Shown: positions 55,129 through 63,506, counted from the stretch's first letter. The stretch: 64,000 nt of DNA from Mesobacillus foraminis (GCF_004340465.1 NZ_SLVV01000005.1:389669-453668); one strand, 5' to 3'. Numbers and translations are program-made. Notes: a model not told the origin generated them from the letters alone.

Positions 55129-55314
55129 ATGAAACAAATAAAATGGGTATTGTTATTTTTTGCAATTGCCGCTGCAACATGCATGATTGGCATAGGAATT
55201 GCCATTGGTGAACGCAGTTTTATCGGGGCTGTTGCCTCTATCGCTGCTCTTGTTTTCATCATGGGCTTTGGATTTAAAACAAAGAAAAAATTGCGCGAAC
55301 GCGGGGAAATTTAA
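55129..55314 (+). CDS. ylaF: YlaF-like small membrane protein (DUF5325)
   Basis: 61 residues with two membrane helices (about 6-24 and 31-48) and a basic tail (FKTKKKLRERGEI). The start at 55129 follows AAAAGGAGAAAACTCC; the longer frame has no ribosome site. Its position, divergent from typA, matches B. subtilis ylaF. Function unknown. Confidence 0.85.
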   Translation: MKQIKWVLLFFAIAAATCMIGIGIAIGERSFIGAVASIAALVFIMGFGFKTKKKLRERGEI

Positions 55315-55343
55315 AAGGAGGCCGGAATTCCGGCCTCCTTTTA
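55313..55343. terminator. Bidirectional terminator between ylaF and a GNAT gene
   Basis: AAAAGGAGGCCGG-AATT-CCGGCCTCCTTTT, 13-bp perfect stem that starts within the ylaF stop codon and overlaps the GNAT stop codon. Confidence 0.88.
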
Positions 55344-55796
55344 TAGTGGACGAATGAGGATCAGATATGTCCCTTCTTCTGAAGTTTCTGTTTTGAATTG
55401 TTCAAACCCACAGCGGGACAGGAATTCTGCCCAAGTATTTTGAGCAATCGGGATTCCCGTGAACAGAACGGAGGACCCTTTATCTTTCAGTTCCTGGGAT
55501 AAGGAATGAATCATTGAATGGGCGGCGCCTTTTTCCCTCATCGAATTTTTTACCAGCATCGTTCCTAACCATGGCTTTCCATTGGAAGGTGCTGTTTCTA
55601 AATGGAAGGTGATTCCGGCTAATTCGCCCTCTATATCCCAAATTCGCCACTCACCTATAGACTGCCACTCCCCGATGAAATTTGATAAAGCTTTCCCGTT
55701 AAGTTCAACTGTTTGCCAAGCGGGGCTGTCCTCCACCACACTTTCAAAGAAGGCCATCTCTTTAAAGGTGAAGGGCCTCCAATTCAGATTTACCAT
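55341..55796 (-). CDS. GNAT-family N-acetyltransferase
   Basis: 151 residues. The strand-helix core WRIWDIEGELAGITFHLE, LGTMLVKNSMREKGAAHSMIHSLSQEL (about 78-104, acetyl-CoA binding in degenerate form) and ENRCGF-like AEFLSRCGFEQFKTE give the GNAT layout. The first 7 bases overlap the end of suhB, so it is co-translated with it. Substrate unknown. Confidence 0.78.
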   Translation of the reverse strand: MVNLNWRPFTFKEMAFFESVVEDSPAWQTVELNGKALSNFIGEWQSIGEWRIWDIEGELAGITFHLETAPSNGKPWLGTMLVKNSMREKGAAHSMIHSLSQELKDKGSSVLFTGIPIAQNTWAEFLSRCGFEQFKTETSEEGTYLILIRPL

Positions 55797-56593
55797 TTTC
55801 CGTTTTCCAGGAAATTTTGCATGATATCTGCATGTAGTCCAGGTTTTGAAACGAAAACGGAATTCTCCTTTAAAAGGTCAAGCTGCTGTCCCCTTAGATT
55901 AGTGGCAACTCCGCCCAGTTCTTCAATCATAATGATTCCCGCAGCGAAATCCCATGGGGCAAGTCTTGGAGTAATATAAGCGTCAATTCTCCCAGTGGCA
56001 ACATATACCATTTCTAATGCAGCGGAACCATAGGACCTTGTTCCTCTGGCTGCTTTTACGAGAGGGGCAAGCAGTTCGGGAGGGAGGCGTTTGTTTTCCG
56101 TTACCCATGTTGCATTTAGGGCGATAATCGATTCTGAAACACTGCGTTCCTCAAGTTCGGGAATCTGTTCATCATTTAAGAATACGCCATTGCCCTTAAT
56201 GACATGGTAAAGTTCGTCATGCACAACATCATATATAAGTCCTATTCGCCCTTCACCATTTACATAGATTCCTATCGAAATGGCGAAGTTACGCTGCTGG
56301 TGGACAAAATTCATTGTTCCGTCAATTGGGTCAATAATCCATACCACACCAGACAATTTCGATATCGTGTCACCATAGCCTTCTTCTCCCAGGATTTGAT
56401 GATCAGGAAAGGTTTCATTAATTTTATTGATAAAAAATTGTTCTGTTTCCTGGTCAATATTTGTCACCAAATCATTAGGATTCGACTTAGTCGTGACATT
56501 CAAGGTTTTAGGGAAGGAATCACGAATCCGTTGCCCCGCTTCTTTTATCCATCGTTTCGCGTATGTATCAATCTCATGCAAGTCGATATGCAT
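55790..56593 (-). CDS. suhB: Inositol monophosphatase family protein (SuhB/YktC)
   Basis: Mg-dependent sugar phosphatase fold. Metal-binding motifs: GEEGYGD (about 70, first Glu), WIIDPIDGTMNFVH (about 83-96) and APWDFAAGIIMIEELGG (about 210-226). 267 residues. It corresponds to B. subtilis yktC. The family dephosphorylates inositol phosphate and also fructose-1,6-bisphosphate or related compounds; which applies here is unknown. Confidence 0.92.
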   Translation of the reverse strand: MHIDLHEIDTYAKRWIKEAGQRIRDSFPKTLNVTTKSNPNDLVTNIDQETEQFFINKINETFPDHQILGEEGYGDTISKLSGVVWIIDPIDGTMNFVHQQRNFAISIGIYVNGEGRIGLIYDVVHDELYHVIKGNGVFLNDEQIPELEERSVSESIIALNATWVTENKRLPPELLAPLVKAARGTRSYGSAALEMVYVATGRIDAYITPRLAPWDFAAGIIMIEELGGVATNLRGQQLDLLKENSVFVSKPGLHADIMQNFLENGKW

Positions 56594-56694
56594 TGTCTAT
56601 TCCCCCTGCGGATCAATAATGTTATGATTTAGCTTAAAGGAAAAAATTCTCAGCTTCAAGCTTTTTCCCCTTTTACCCTAATAAGAAAGTTAAA

Positions 56695-56735
56695 TAATAA
56701 ACGAACTCCCCGCATCGCCCAGGAGTCCGTTTCAT
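56695..56735 (-). terminator. Terminator of the ykzI-like gene
   Basis: AAACGGACTCC and GGAGTTCGTTT pair with one mismatch, followed by ATTATTTAACTTTC on the minus strand, about 75 bases after the stop codon. Confidence 0.5.
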
Positions 56736-56807
56736 TTTACCCTGCTATTTATATTTCCAATACCCATTTGTTTTACCCGATCCTTTTTTCATTCTACAAG
56801 ATGAAAT

Positions 56808-57002
56808 CTATAGTGCTTTTAACCTGACCAATTCCTGGCGGATTTTTTCCAGCTTTTGCTTACATTCCTTCATTTTGGGTTTATTGGATTCCCCCATGGC
56901 CTCAAAAAGTGTTGCAAGCTCATAATCCATTTCCAGTCGAAGTACGGCTTTCCTTTGAAGCTCTCCATTCTTTTTTCTTGTGGTATTTATCAGTTGTTTC
57001 AC
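56808..57002 (-). CDS. Small helical protein (YkzI-like)
   Basis: 64 residues, highly charged and helical, probably coiled coil: ELQRKAVLRLEMDYELATLFEAMGESNKPKMKECKQKLEKIRQELVRLKAL. GTG at 57002 follows AAGGAG by 9 bases; an upstream ATG lies within that site. Length and position between yktB and yktC match B. subtilis ykzI. A sigma-K-like promoter lies just upstream. Function unknown. Confidence 0.72.
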   Translation of the reverse strand: MKQLINTTRKKNGELQRKAVLRLEMDYELATLFEAMGESNKPKMKECKQKLEKIRQELVRLKAL

Positions 57003-57046
57003 ATCTATGCACTCCTTCATTCCATTTAAATTAAGATTCTTGTTTA

Positions 57047-57074
57047 TATTCTATGAAATACTATTGGACGATGT
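57047..57074 (-). promoter_or_regulatory. Sigma-K-like promoter upstream of the ykzI-like gene
   Basis: ACA (57074-57072), 16 bases, CATAGAATA (57055-57047) on the minus strand: matches AC-N16-CATAnnnTA. The -10 ends 44 bases before the GTG start. Confidence 0.4.
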
Positions 57075-57170
57075 AACAAATTTGTGCTATTACCTAGATT
57101 CCAAGCCAATTGCTTCAATATAACATTCGAGTTTGGTACAATTGGTCTTAAAGACTCAGGAGGTTATGAC

Positions 57171-57791
57171 ATGCCAGTTTCCGGTTTTACAAAAAACGAT
57201 TTTAATGTTTTTACTATAGACGGTCTTGATGAACGGATGGAGGCTCTGAAGGAGCACGTCAGGCCAAAGCTTGAAGAGCTGGGCAAGGAGTTCACTCCTA
57301 CCCTGTCATCATTGACTGGAGAAGAAATGTTCTACCATGTAGCTAAACATGCCCGCCGTACCAAAAATCCGCCAAAGGATACCTGGGTTGCATTTGCAGC
57401 TAATTCCCGCGGCTATAAAATGATGCCCCACTTCCAAATCGGCCTTTGGGAAAGCCATGTTTTCATTTGGTTTGCACTCATTTACGAGGCACCCGATAAA
57501 GAGGCTTTCGGTAAGGTACTGGAAAAAAATGCTGATTTCATTTATAAGCAAATTCCAGCAGATTTTGTTTGGTCAACTGATCATACAAAACCAGACACTA
57601 TAAAGCATGACGAGCTATCGAGAGATGAACTGCTTTCCATGTTCAGCCGTTTGCAGACAGTTAAGAAGGCTGAAATTTTATGTGGATATCAAGTTCCCCG
57701 GGAAAGGGCCATCAAACTCAGCCCCGATGACTTGGCGAAGATGATTGATGGTGTATTTAAGACCCTAATACCCCTATATAAAATGGCATAA
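57171..57791 (+). CDS. yktB: UPF0637 family protein YktB (DUF1054)
   Basis: 206 residues starting [26 protein letters not shown], chosen because AGGAGG lies 7 bases upstream. Conserved segments [47 protein letters not shown] and [23 protein letters not shown] match the family. Soluble, no catalytic motif recognised. Divergent from the ykzI-like gene. Confidence 0.92.
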   Translation: MPVSGFTKNDFNVFTIDGLDERMEALKEHVRPKLEELGKEFTPTLSSLTGEEMFYHVAKHARRTKNPPKDTWVAFAANSRGYKMMPHFQIGLWESHVFIWFALIYEAPDKEAFGKVLEKNADFIYKQIPADFVWSTDHTKPDTIKHDELSRDELLSMFSRLQTVKKAEILCGYQVPRERAIKLSPDDLAKMIDGVFKTLIPLYKMA

Positions 57792-57820
57792 ACCTTGCTG
57801 GCAAAGGCAGGAGAATGAAA

Positions 57821-57847
57821 AAAAAAACGGCCTAGGCCGTTTTTTTC
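57821..57847. terminator. Bidirectional terminator between yktB and yktA
   Basis: AAAACGGCC-TA-GGCCGTTTT palindrome flanked by long A and T runs. Confidence 0.82.
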
Positions 57848-57848
57848 T

Positions 57849-58118
57849 TCATTTCATTTTCACTTTTCCTGCGGGCAATTCCTTCGCCGCCTTAATGGTC
57901 CGATAGGAGGAGTATCCGCTCTCTTCCTCGAATTCATTAAAGATTTTTTTTTCTTCAGATTTGCCGGGAACAATTTCCTTAAAGCGGCGGTAGGCAGCCA
58001 TTAATGCTTCCCTGTCAATTCCTTTTTCGTATGCCTGCTCGATTCCCTCAAAAAAACGGATCACATCAATGATTTCATCCGTTGACCAGGTATGGTCGAT
58101 GGGATATTGATATTCCAT
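57849..58118 (-). CDS. yktA: UPF0223 family protein YktA
   Basis: 89 residues, [60 protein letters not shown], the UPF0223 signature. Helical, acidic, soluble. Follows the flavin oxidoreductase gene by 67 bases. Function unknown. Confidence 0.92.
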   Translation of the reverse strand: MEYQYPIDHTWSTDEIIDVIRFFEGIEQAYEKGIDREALMAAYRRFKEIVPGKSEEKKIFNEFEEESGYSSYRTIKAAKELPAGKVKMK

Positions 58119-58185
58119 ATTCTTTCAGCACCTGCCTTAACAGATTTACCTGTTGATTTTACACATTGCTGGCATTTGGTGCAAA

Positions 58186-59157
58186 TTACATGTCTTTGGA
58201 TACCTGCCACTTTGATCTGATCGCTTCTGCCTCCGAAATAATAGTTTCCATAAGCTTGCTGACAGACGGAACATCCTGAATTAAACCCATAACCTGTCCA
58301 GCCCAGGCGAACCCTTCCTCCGCCTTCCCTTCATAAATATATCTTTTATTTGCTTCTCCGCTGATGAAGTCTTTTAGCGACTCATAATCTCCATTTGTCT
58401 TCTCGAGCTCCAGGATCTTCCTGGTCCATTCATTAGCTATCGCCCTTCCAGGTGAACCGAGGGACTTTTTGATGACTACAGTATCGCTTTCAGTGCCCAT
58501 GATCAGACTGTTTTTATAAAGGTCGCTTGCATGGACACACTCCCTGGTGGCAATGAACCTGGTGCCCATTTCAATGCCCTCTGCACCGAGGCTTAGTGCG
58601 GCCATAAGACCTCTTCCATCCCCGATGCCACCTGATGCAATAACAGGAATATCAACAGCATCAGCCACACTTGGAATCAGCACCATGGTCCCTGTATCAT
58701 TTTTCCCAAGGTGTCCTCCCCCCTCCTGACCAACAACCATTACCGCATCAGCCCCAAGCTCCTCCGCTTTTTGCGCCTGTCTTTTTGCTGCTACTAGTAC
58801 GAGCTTTTTTACAGGTGTTCCTTTGAGCTGATTAATAATGGGGGCAGGATTGCCTCCTGTCATAGTGACAACCGGGACCTTTTCTTCCAGCGCTACATCC
58901 AAAAAAACCGAAAACGGCCTCCTTTGTTGTCCTATGGCAAAATTAACCCCGAACGGCTTGTCCGTCAACTTCCTGACCTTATGGATTTCTTCCCTTAATG
59001 CTTCAGGGTTCTCTAGCGACATGGCTGTTATTTGACCAAGGCCGCCCGCATTTGAAACAGCCGCTGCCAGCCCGGAATATGCCAGATAAGCCAGCCCTCC
59101 CTGAATAATAGGGTATTGAATCCCCAAAAGCCTGGTTACTCTCGTGTTCCAATTCAA
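58186..59157 (-). CDS. Nitronate monooxygenase / FabK-like flavin oxidoreductase
   Basis: A TIM-barrel FMN enzyme of 323 residues. Motifs: YPIIQGGLAYLAYSGLAAAVSNAGGLGQI (about 15-43), GVNFAI, VVGQEGGGHLG (about 144-154, catalytic His in GGH), VIASGGIGDGRGLMAALSLGAEGIEMGTRF (about 176-205). The fold fits nitronate monooxygenase class and enoyl-ACP reductase FabK; sequence alone does not separate them, although fatty-acid genes are absent nearby. Divergent from speA. Confidence 0.85.
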   Translation of the reverse strand: MNWNTRVTRLLGIQYPIIQGGLAYLAYSGLAAAVSNAGGLGQITAMSLENPEALREEIHKVRKLTDKPFGVNFAIGQQRRPFSVFLDVALEEKVPVVTMTGGNPAPIINQLKGTPVKKLVLVAAKRQAQKAEELGADAVMVVGQEGGGHLGKNDTGTMVLIPSVADAVDIPVIASGGIGDGRGLMAALSLGAEGIEMGTRFIATRECVHASDLYKNSLIMGTESDTVVIKKSLGSPGRAIANEWTRKILELEKTNGDYESLKDFISGEANKRYIYEGKAEEGFAWAGQVMGLIQDVPSVSKLMETIISEAEAIRSKWQVSKDM

Positions 59158-59284
59158 TCTATTACACCCCTTTCGTTTTCACTATTCGCTTCTGAAAATG
59201 AATTTCCTTTTATTCTAATAAAACAAGGGTATTAATAAGAGGAGGGTGAAAAGAAATACTGCCCATTAATACTCGATTACTTCT

Positions 59285-59312
59285 TTGCAAAGGTAATGAA
59301 TAGTGCTATAAT
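59285..59312 (+). promoter_or_regulatory. Sigma-A promoter of speA
   Basis: TTGCAA, 16 bases, TATAAT, 56 bases before the start codon. Confidence 0.65.
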
Positions 59313-59368
59313 TCATTTGTTTTATTTGTAAAGTTTATTAGTACTCATATAAAGAGGTGTAGCAACCA

Positions 59369-60841
59369 TTGTTGTCTCAAAAAGAAACCCCGCTTTTCAG
59401 CGGTTTAGTAGAACATGCCAAAAAGAACCCTGTTCAATTTCATATTCCCGGTCATAAAAAAGGGTCAGGAATTGACCCTGAATTTAGAAAATTCATTGGT
59501 GATAATGCTCTTTCGATTGATTTAATCAATATAGGCCCACTGGATGACCTCCATTCACCAAAAGGGATTATCAAACAGGCCCAGGAGTTGGCCGCCGAGG
59601 CATTCGGAGCTGACCATACCTTCTTCTCCGTTCAGGGGACCAGCGGGGCAATCATGACGATGATCATGGCTGTATGCGGCCCTGGGGATAAGATCATCGT
59701 ACCAAGGAATGTGCATAAATCCGTCATGTCAGCAATTGTTTTCTCCGGAGCTATTCCAATTTTCATTCATCCTGAGATAGATGAGAAATTAGGCATCTCC
59801 CACGGCATCACAACAGACGCTGTAGAAAAAGCACTTGAACAGCATCCTGATGCCAAGGGAGTTCTTGTCATTAATCCCACCTATTTCGGTGTATCAGCAG
59901 ACTTAAGAAAGATTGTTGAAATCGCCCATTCTTTCCAGGTACCGGTATTGGTCGATGAAGCGCACGGAGTACACATCCACTTTCACGAGGAACTTCCGCT
60001 TTCGGCAATGCAGGCTGGAGCTGACATGGCTGCAACCAGTGTACACAAGCTCGGCGGGTCGATGACTCAAAGTTCCATTCTTAATATTAAAGAAGGGCTG
60101 GTGTCTCCCAAGCGGGTCCAATCCATTATCTCAATGCTGACTACCACCTCCACATCCTATCTCCTTCTGGCCTCATTGGATGTGGCCAGGAGACGGCTGG
60201 TAATGGAAGGAAAAGAACTGATCGGTGAGACCATCCGGCTCGCTCAATCCATCAGGGAGCGCATTAATAAGATCGAACATCTTTATTGTGTTGGGCCTGA
60301 AATCCTGGGCAGGAAAGCAACATTTGATTACGACCCTACAAAATTAATTATCTCAATCAAGGACCTTGGAATAACTGGATACGAGGCTGAAAAATGGCTT
60401 CGTGAAACATACAATATTGAAGTCGAGCTATCCGATCTTTATAATCTCCTGTGCATTATTACACCAGGAGATACCGAGCAAGAAGGAGATGTATTGATAA
60501 AAGCCCTTCAGGACCTTTCAAGCGAGTTCCATACGGAGTCAGAAAAGCTCCATGCCCAGGTAGTTCTTCCAGATATCCCGTTGCTCGCTCTTACCCCAAG
60601 AGATGCTTTCTATGCAGATACAGAAGTAGTTCCTTTTGCTGAATCAGAAGGAAGAATCATTGCGGAGTTTGTCATGGTCTATCCACCAGGAATCCCTATT
60701 TTTATACCCGGAGAGATTATAACCGAAGAAAATCTCCGCTATATCCAGATGAATATCGAAGCTGGTCTGCCCGTACAGGGACCGGAAGATGATCAACTGA
60801 AGATGATCCGCGTTATTAAGGAACACAAAGCGATACGATAA
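59369..60841 (+). CDS. speA: Arginine decarboxylase SpeA (Orn/Lys/Arg decarboxylase family)
   Basis: PLP-dependent, fold type I enzyme making agmatine for polyamine synthesis. 490 residues. HIPGHKKGSGIDPEF (about 26-40), FFSVQGTSGAIMTMIMA (about 85-101), VLVDEAHGVHIHF (about 192-204, PLP Asp and His) and TSVHKLGGSMTQSS (about 224-237, Schiff-base Lys). B. subtilis SpeA is an arginine enzyme; the family also includes lysine decarboxylases, so specificity is inferred from context (yktAB, SR1 next door). TTG start 9 bases after AGAGGTG. Confidence 0.92.
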   Translation: MLSQKETPLFSGLVEHAKKNPVQFHIPGHKKGSGIDPEFRKFIGDNALSIDLINIGPLDDLHSPKGIIKQAQELAAEAFGADHTFFSVQGTSGAIMTMIMAVCGPGDKIIVPRNVHKSVMSAIVFSGAIPIFIHPEIDEKLGISHGITTDAVEKALEQHPDAKGVLVINPTYFGVSADLRKIVEIAHSFQVPVLVDEAHGVHIHFHEELPLSAMQAGADMAATSVHKLGGSMTQSSILNIKEGLVSPKRVQSIISMLTTTSTSYLLLASLDVARRRLVMEGKELIGETIRLAQSIRERINKIEHLYCVGPEILGRKATFDYDPTKLIISIKDLGITGYEAEKWLRETYNIEVELSDLYNLLCIITPGDTEQEGDVLIKALQDLSSEFHTESEKLHAQVVLPDIPLLALTPRDAFYADTEVVPFAESEGRIIAEFVMVYPPGIPIFIPGEIITEENLRYIQMNIEAGLPVQGPEDDQLKMIRVIKEHKAIR

Positions 60842-60848
60842 ATAAAAG

Positions 60849-60888
60849 CAGGTTAAGTCCTATATCTTTGGGCTTAACCTGTTTTTTT
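60849..60888 (+). terminator. speA terminator
   Basis: CAGGTTAAG, 15-base loop, CTTAACCTG then TTTTTTT on the plus strand, 7 bases after the stop codon. Confidence 0.85.
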
Positions 60889-60920
60889 GAAAAGAAAAAA
60901 CATGCGGAATGCCGCATGTT
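60889..60920 (-). terminator. SR1 terminator
   Basis: AACATGCGG-CATT-CCGCATGTT then TTTTTCTTTTC on the minus strand; back to back with the speA terminator. Confidence 0.88.
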
Positions 60921-60935
60921 TTGCACGTATTATGA

Positions 60936-61061
60936 TTATCTTTTAATATGGTGGTCTCCATCCTTGCACTTACATTTGTTTGAATAAAGAACAGATACTT
61001 TCTCCGATTCGAAATGCTCAATTGTAGAATTGCATGTTTGACATACGATAGTGCCCATCAT
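60936..61061 (-). CDS. sr1P: GapA-binding peptide SR1P
   Basis: A 41-codon frame; reading from the second ATG (61058) gives 40 residues starting MGTIVCQTCNSTIEHFESEK, and ending CKCKDGDHHIKR. AAAAGGGG precedes the start. The N-terminus MGTIVCQ and the two cysteine pairs (CQTC, CKC) match SR1P, the peptide that binds GapA (glyceraldehyde-3-phosphate dehydrogenase) in B. subtilis and promotes its interaction with RNase J1. The cysteines suggest a bound metal. Short length explains why it is usually missed. Confidence 0.88.
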   Translation of the reverse strand: MMGTIVCQTCNSTIEHFESEKVSVLYSNKCKCKDGDHHIKR

Positions 61062-61087
61062 TCAAACCCCTTTTCGCTTAAGATTTT

Positions 61088-61101
61088 TGTAAACGCTTAA
61101 T
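61088..61101. promoter_or_regulatory. cre-like CcpA box in the SR1 promoter region
   Basis: TGTAAACGCTTAAT fits the cre pattern TGWAANCGNTNWCA at all but the last two positions. It starts about 7 bases downstream of the presumed SR1 start point, suited to repression as a roadblock. In B. subtilis SR1 is repressed under glycolytic conditions by CcpN and, more weakly, CcpA. Confidence 0.55.
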
Positions 61102-61114
61102 TATCTATAAATCA

Positions 61115-61143
61115 ATAATATTATAACTTTATTAATTTTTCAA
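61115..61143 (-). promoter_or_regulatory. SR1 promoter
   Basis: TTGAAA, 17 bases, TATTAT on the minus strand, about 54 bases upstream of the SR1P start codon. Confidence 0.65.
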
Positions 61144-61231
61144 GCCTAAATCGTATAACACAATTAGAGTTTTTTCGCTCTTTATGTTCTGAATTGGATA
61201 CTTTTTTTTAGATGTGACATAAAAGAAAAAA

Positions 61232-61270
61232 AAATAAAAGAACAGGCCATCTTGGCCTGTTCTTTTATTT
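61232..61270 (-). terminator. Terminator of the DUF3055 gene
   Basis: AAAAGAACAGGCCA and TGGCCTGTTCTTTT, stem of about 13 bp, followed by ATTTTTTTTTC on the minus strand. Confidence 0.85.
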
Positions 61271-61271
61271 T

Positions 61272-61571
61272 TTATTCGTACTGAGGTTCAAAAGGCATTG
61301 TCGGCAGGGCGGATCGGAAGAACTCGGCAAGATCGGCTGCTTGCTGATGCTCCTTTATACGAAAAGTAGTCTGCAAGTATTCAATATCAGCTGCGTCATT
61401 CGGGTCAAGGAGGGCTGACCGTCCAGTTTGCATACAGACGACAAGCGGTTTTCCGAAAAACATATTGGTGTACACGATTCCAAAATCATAGCGGGTTTCA
61501 TCTGTTGTAAAACCGACAAACCTTACTTGCGCCTTTTCGTGCTCATCATAAAGCTTTTCGAACAATTCCAT
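61272..61571 (-). CDS. DUF3055 family protein
   Basis: 99 residues: MELFEKLYDEHEKAQVRFVGFTTDETRYDFGIVYTNMFFGKPLVVCMQTGRSALLDPNDA is the DUF3055 pattern. Soluble alpha/beta protein. AAGGAGGAGATGGTTT precedes the ATG, and a near-consensus sigma-A promoter lies upstream. Function unknown; it is a common Bacillaceae gene near speA and pdh. Confidence 0.87.
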   Translation of the reverse strand: MELFEKLYDEHEKAQVRFVGFTTDETRYDFGIVYTNMFFGKPLVVCMQTGRSALLDPNDAADIEYLQTTFRIKEHQQAADLAEFFRSALPTMPFEPQYE

Positions 61572-61607
61572 AAACCATCTCCTCCTTATTTGACTATTTA
61601 GAATATT

Positions 61608-61636
61608 ATTATAACTTTACTGTGCTGTATTTGCAA
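61608..61636 (-). promoter_or_regulatory. Sigma-A promoter of the DUF3055 gene
   Basis: TTGCAA, 17 bases, TATAAT on the minus strand, 37 bases before the start codon. Confidence 0.75.
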
Positions 61637-61663
61637 GTCATAGCCTCTTTTTGATGTAAGCGG

Positions 61664-61693
61664 TTGTCACCTCTTTTTACGAAGTGCTAGAAT
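61664..61693 (+). promoter_or_regulatory. Sigma-A promoter of the DUF1885 gene
   Basis: TTGTCA, 18 bases, TAGAAT with TGC in front of the -10 (extended -10), 42 bases before the ATG. Confidence 0.65.
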
Positions 61694-61734
61694 AAAATGG
61701 AATAGAGGTGTTAAATAAGGGGGATTGATTGAAA

Positions 61735-62169
61735 ATGTCCAAAAACGCTTATATTAAACTAGTTCCTTCTTCGGCTCAGCAAACCATAACGACCGAAGAA
61801 CTAAAAGAGCTGTTCCAATACTATAAAGAGATTACTGCAAAGACAGGAAATCAGCTTGACTGGAATTATGATAACGCTGCATTTCCATACGAGATAAAAG
61901 AAAAAGATGAAGGTAAAGGAGTCTGGTTTTATCTGCAGTCTGAACAGGACCGTTATAACGCCATCCTGATCGGTGTGGATCGTGAATTGGCAAGGGATAA
62001 GGACGGTGAGGACTGGGAGCAGACTTATATACAGATTACATTGCCGGAAACAGCAACGGCCGGTGATAAAGGAAAAGCAAATGAGTTCTGCAAATTTATG
62101 GGCAAAAAACTTCAGGGAGAACTGCATCTATTCAACGGGCGCATTATGTACTTTTACCCTAGAAAATAG
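61735..62169 (+). CDS. DUF1885 family protein
   Basis: 144 residues from ATG at 61735: MSKNAYIKLVPSSAQQTITTEELKELFQYYKEITAKTGNQLDWNYDNAAFPYEIKEK. GGGGGA lies 10 bases upstream; a TTG two codons earlier is an alternative start. The sequence fits DUF1885, a Bacillaceae family with a compact alpha/beta fold. Monocistronic. Function unknown. Confidence 0.83.
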   Translation: MSKNAYIKLVPSSAQQTITTEELKELFQYYKEITAKTGNQLDWNYDNAAFPYEIKEKDEGKGVWFYLQSEQDRYNAILIGVDRELARDKDGEDWEQTYIQITLPETATAGDKGKANEFCKFMGKKLQGELHLFNGRIMYFYPRK

Positions 62170-62193
62170 GCTAGGGAAAGGCCCCGGATATCG

Positions 62194-63033
62194 TTAAGAG
62201 GCCCTGTGATCAGGAGAGGTTTCAATTTCTTCTGGATCTACAATCGTAAAGCCTTTCTCCTGGATTCCTTTCACAATGCCTTCTAAGGCTTGGCTTGTCC
62301 ATTGCCGGTCATGCATAAGCAGGTTGGCCCCGTTCTTCAAATAAGGAGTATTGACCATGATGTCCGCAAGGGCTTCTGGAGTCTGATACTCCTTTTCCCA
62401 ATCATACCCATATGACCAGTTCATGAGCGTCATCTTTTCTTCCCGTGCGACGTTTCGGCTATATGGTGTCATTTGCCCAAATGGCGCCCTGAAAAATTTC
62501 GGCTTTTGTCCAACAATGCCTTGCACTCTCCTATTCAAGGAGACGATTTCTTCTCTTTGCTGAGCCTCGGTTAGCTCAGTGAGCCGTTGATGATGGTACG
62601 TATGGTTTCCGATAGGGAAACCTAATTCGTAAATCTTTTTTAATGCATTTTCACCGCCAGGACGGTCCAGCAGGTGGCCATTTACGAAAAAGATAGCCTT
62701 GACCCCCAAACTTTTTAATGTTTTAGCCATTTCAACAGAATAATTTGCCGGTGCATCGTCAATCGTAAGCAGCACCACCTCTTTAGGAGCATCACCGGTC
62801 GGCTCTACAGCCCATGTTTCAAGATTGATTGAGTACCTTTTCCCTTGCTCCATTTGTTTAGTATCCAATTCCTGCTCAGTTACCCTTTCTTCTTTCAGGA
62901 CGGCTGCCTGTTCATACTCTGTCCTATCACTCCCTTGGTTTGCTTCTCTTGAATCCGTCTCTGGCGAATCCTTCCCAGATTGGCAAGAGACCAACAAGAG
63001 TGCTGCAAAGATCGCGGCTGCTGCATATTTCAT
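62194..63033 (-). CDS. Polysaccharide deacetylase lipoprotein
   Basis: The start at 63033 (MKYAAAAIFAALLLVSC) follows GATGAGGAGGATTTT and gives a lipoprotein signal peptide with Cys at 17; the longer frame overlaps the upstream gene. After an acidic linker (18-75) comes a NodB domain: VVLLTIDDAPA (about 98, the Asp pair), GNHTYHHQRLTEL (about 148, metal His pair), FFRAPFGQMTPYSR (about 185) and NLLMHDRQW (about 245). Metal and catalytic residues are present, so it is probably an active peptidoglycan or chitooligosaccharide-type N-deacetylase at the outer membrane face. 279 residues. Confidence 0.9.
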   Translation of the reverse strand: MKYAAAAIFAALLLVSCQSGKDSPETDSREANQGSDRTEYEQAAVLKEERVTEQELDTKQMEQGKRYSINLETWAVEPTGDAPKEVVLLTIDDAPANYSVEMAKTLKSLGVKAIFFVNGHLLDRPGGENALKKIYELGFPIGNHTYHHQRLTELTEAQQREEIVSLNRRVQGIVGQKPKFFRAPFGQMTPYSRNVAREEKMTLMNWSYGYDWEKEYQTPEALADIMVNTPYLKNGANLLMHDRQWTSQALEGIVKGIQEKGFTIVDPEEIETSPDHRAS

Positions 63034-63049
63034 AAAATCCTCCTCATCT

Positions 63050-63292
63050 TCAATGAATAAATAGGGATAAAGCCAGCTGCAAAGAGGCATACAACCCCAG
63101 GCTAACAAAGGTAGTAAAAAGCGTTCTTCTAGCAGACTTCATTATATAATTTCCAAAGATCACAGCCAAATAAAAAAAAACTAAAAACATGATTACATTG
63201 TATATAGGATGGTCATGCTTTGACAGCCATTCTAAAAAAGTGTATCCACTCCAGATCATCAATTGAACAATAATAACCGAGTAGACCTTCAA
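63050..63292 (-). CDS. Small membrane protein
   Basis: 80 residues with three predicted membrane helices (about 4-22, 31-51, 57-78) and few charged residues. TTG start just after GGTGGGATT. It precedes the deacetylase gene by 16 bases and is likely co-transcribed. I do not recognise the family. Confidence 0.62.
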   Translation of the reverse strand: MKVYSVIIVQLMIWSGYTFLEWLSKHDHPIYNVIMFLVFFYLAVIFGNYIMKSARRTLFTTFVSLGLYASLQLALSLFIH

Positions 63293-63506
63293 AATCCCAC
63301 CGCCAATCTATATGAAATTGTTCCCTATCCAGCAACAAAAAAACACACTGAAGCTCCTTATTTTTAGTATATGTATTAATATTCTGCTTATTTTTCATTT
63401 TTGTAACATTTAAGTGACAGAGGGGTTTTTTGGAAATTCCTATGATAGAATGACTATGACAAATTATATAGGTAAAAAGAATCCCGTAAAAAGTGAGGCA
63501 AGAAGA

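Larger units (their letters stand above)
60889..61108 (-). ncRNA. SR1-like dual-function small RNA
   Basis: A minus-strand transcription unit of about 215 bases between speA and the DUF3055 gene: promoter TTGAAA-17-TATTAT, a cre-like box just after the start point, the SR1P peptide frame, and a rho-independent terminator. In B. subtilis SR1 lies next to speA, is about 205 nt, base-pairs with ahrC mRNA (arginine catabolism activator) and encodes SR1P. Size, neighbour and peptide all agree. The start point is an estimate. Confidence 0.85.

Noticed and set aside
63050..63108. The deacetylase reading frame can be extended to 63108, overlapping the upstream membrane protein gene.
   Set aside because: The extension has no ribosome site and would put 25 residues before a clear lipoprotein signal; the start at 63033 has GAGGAGG in front.
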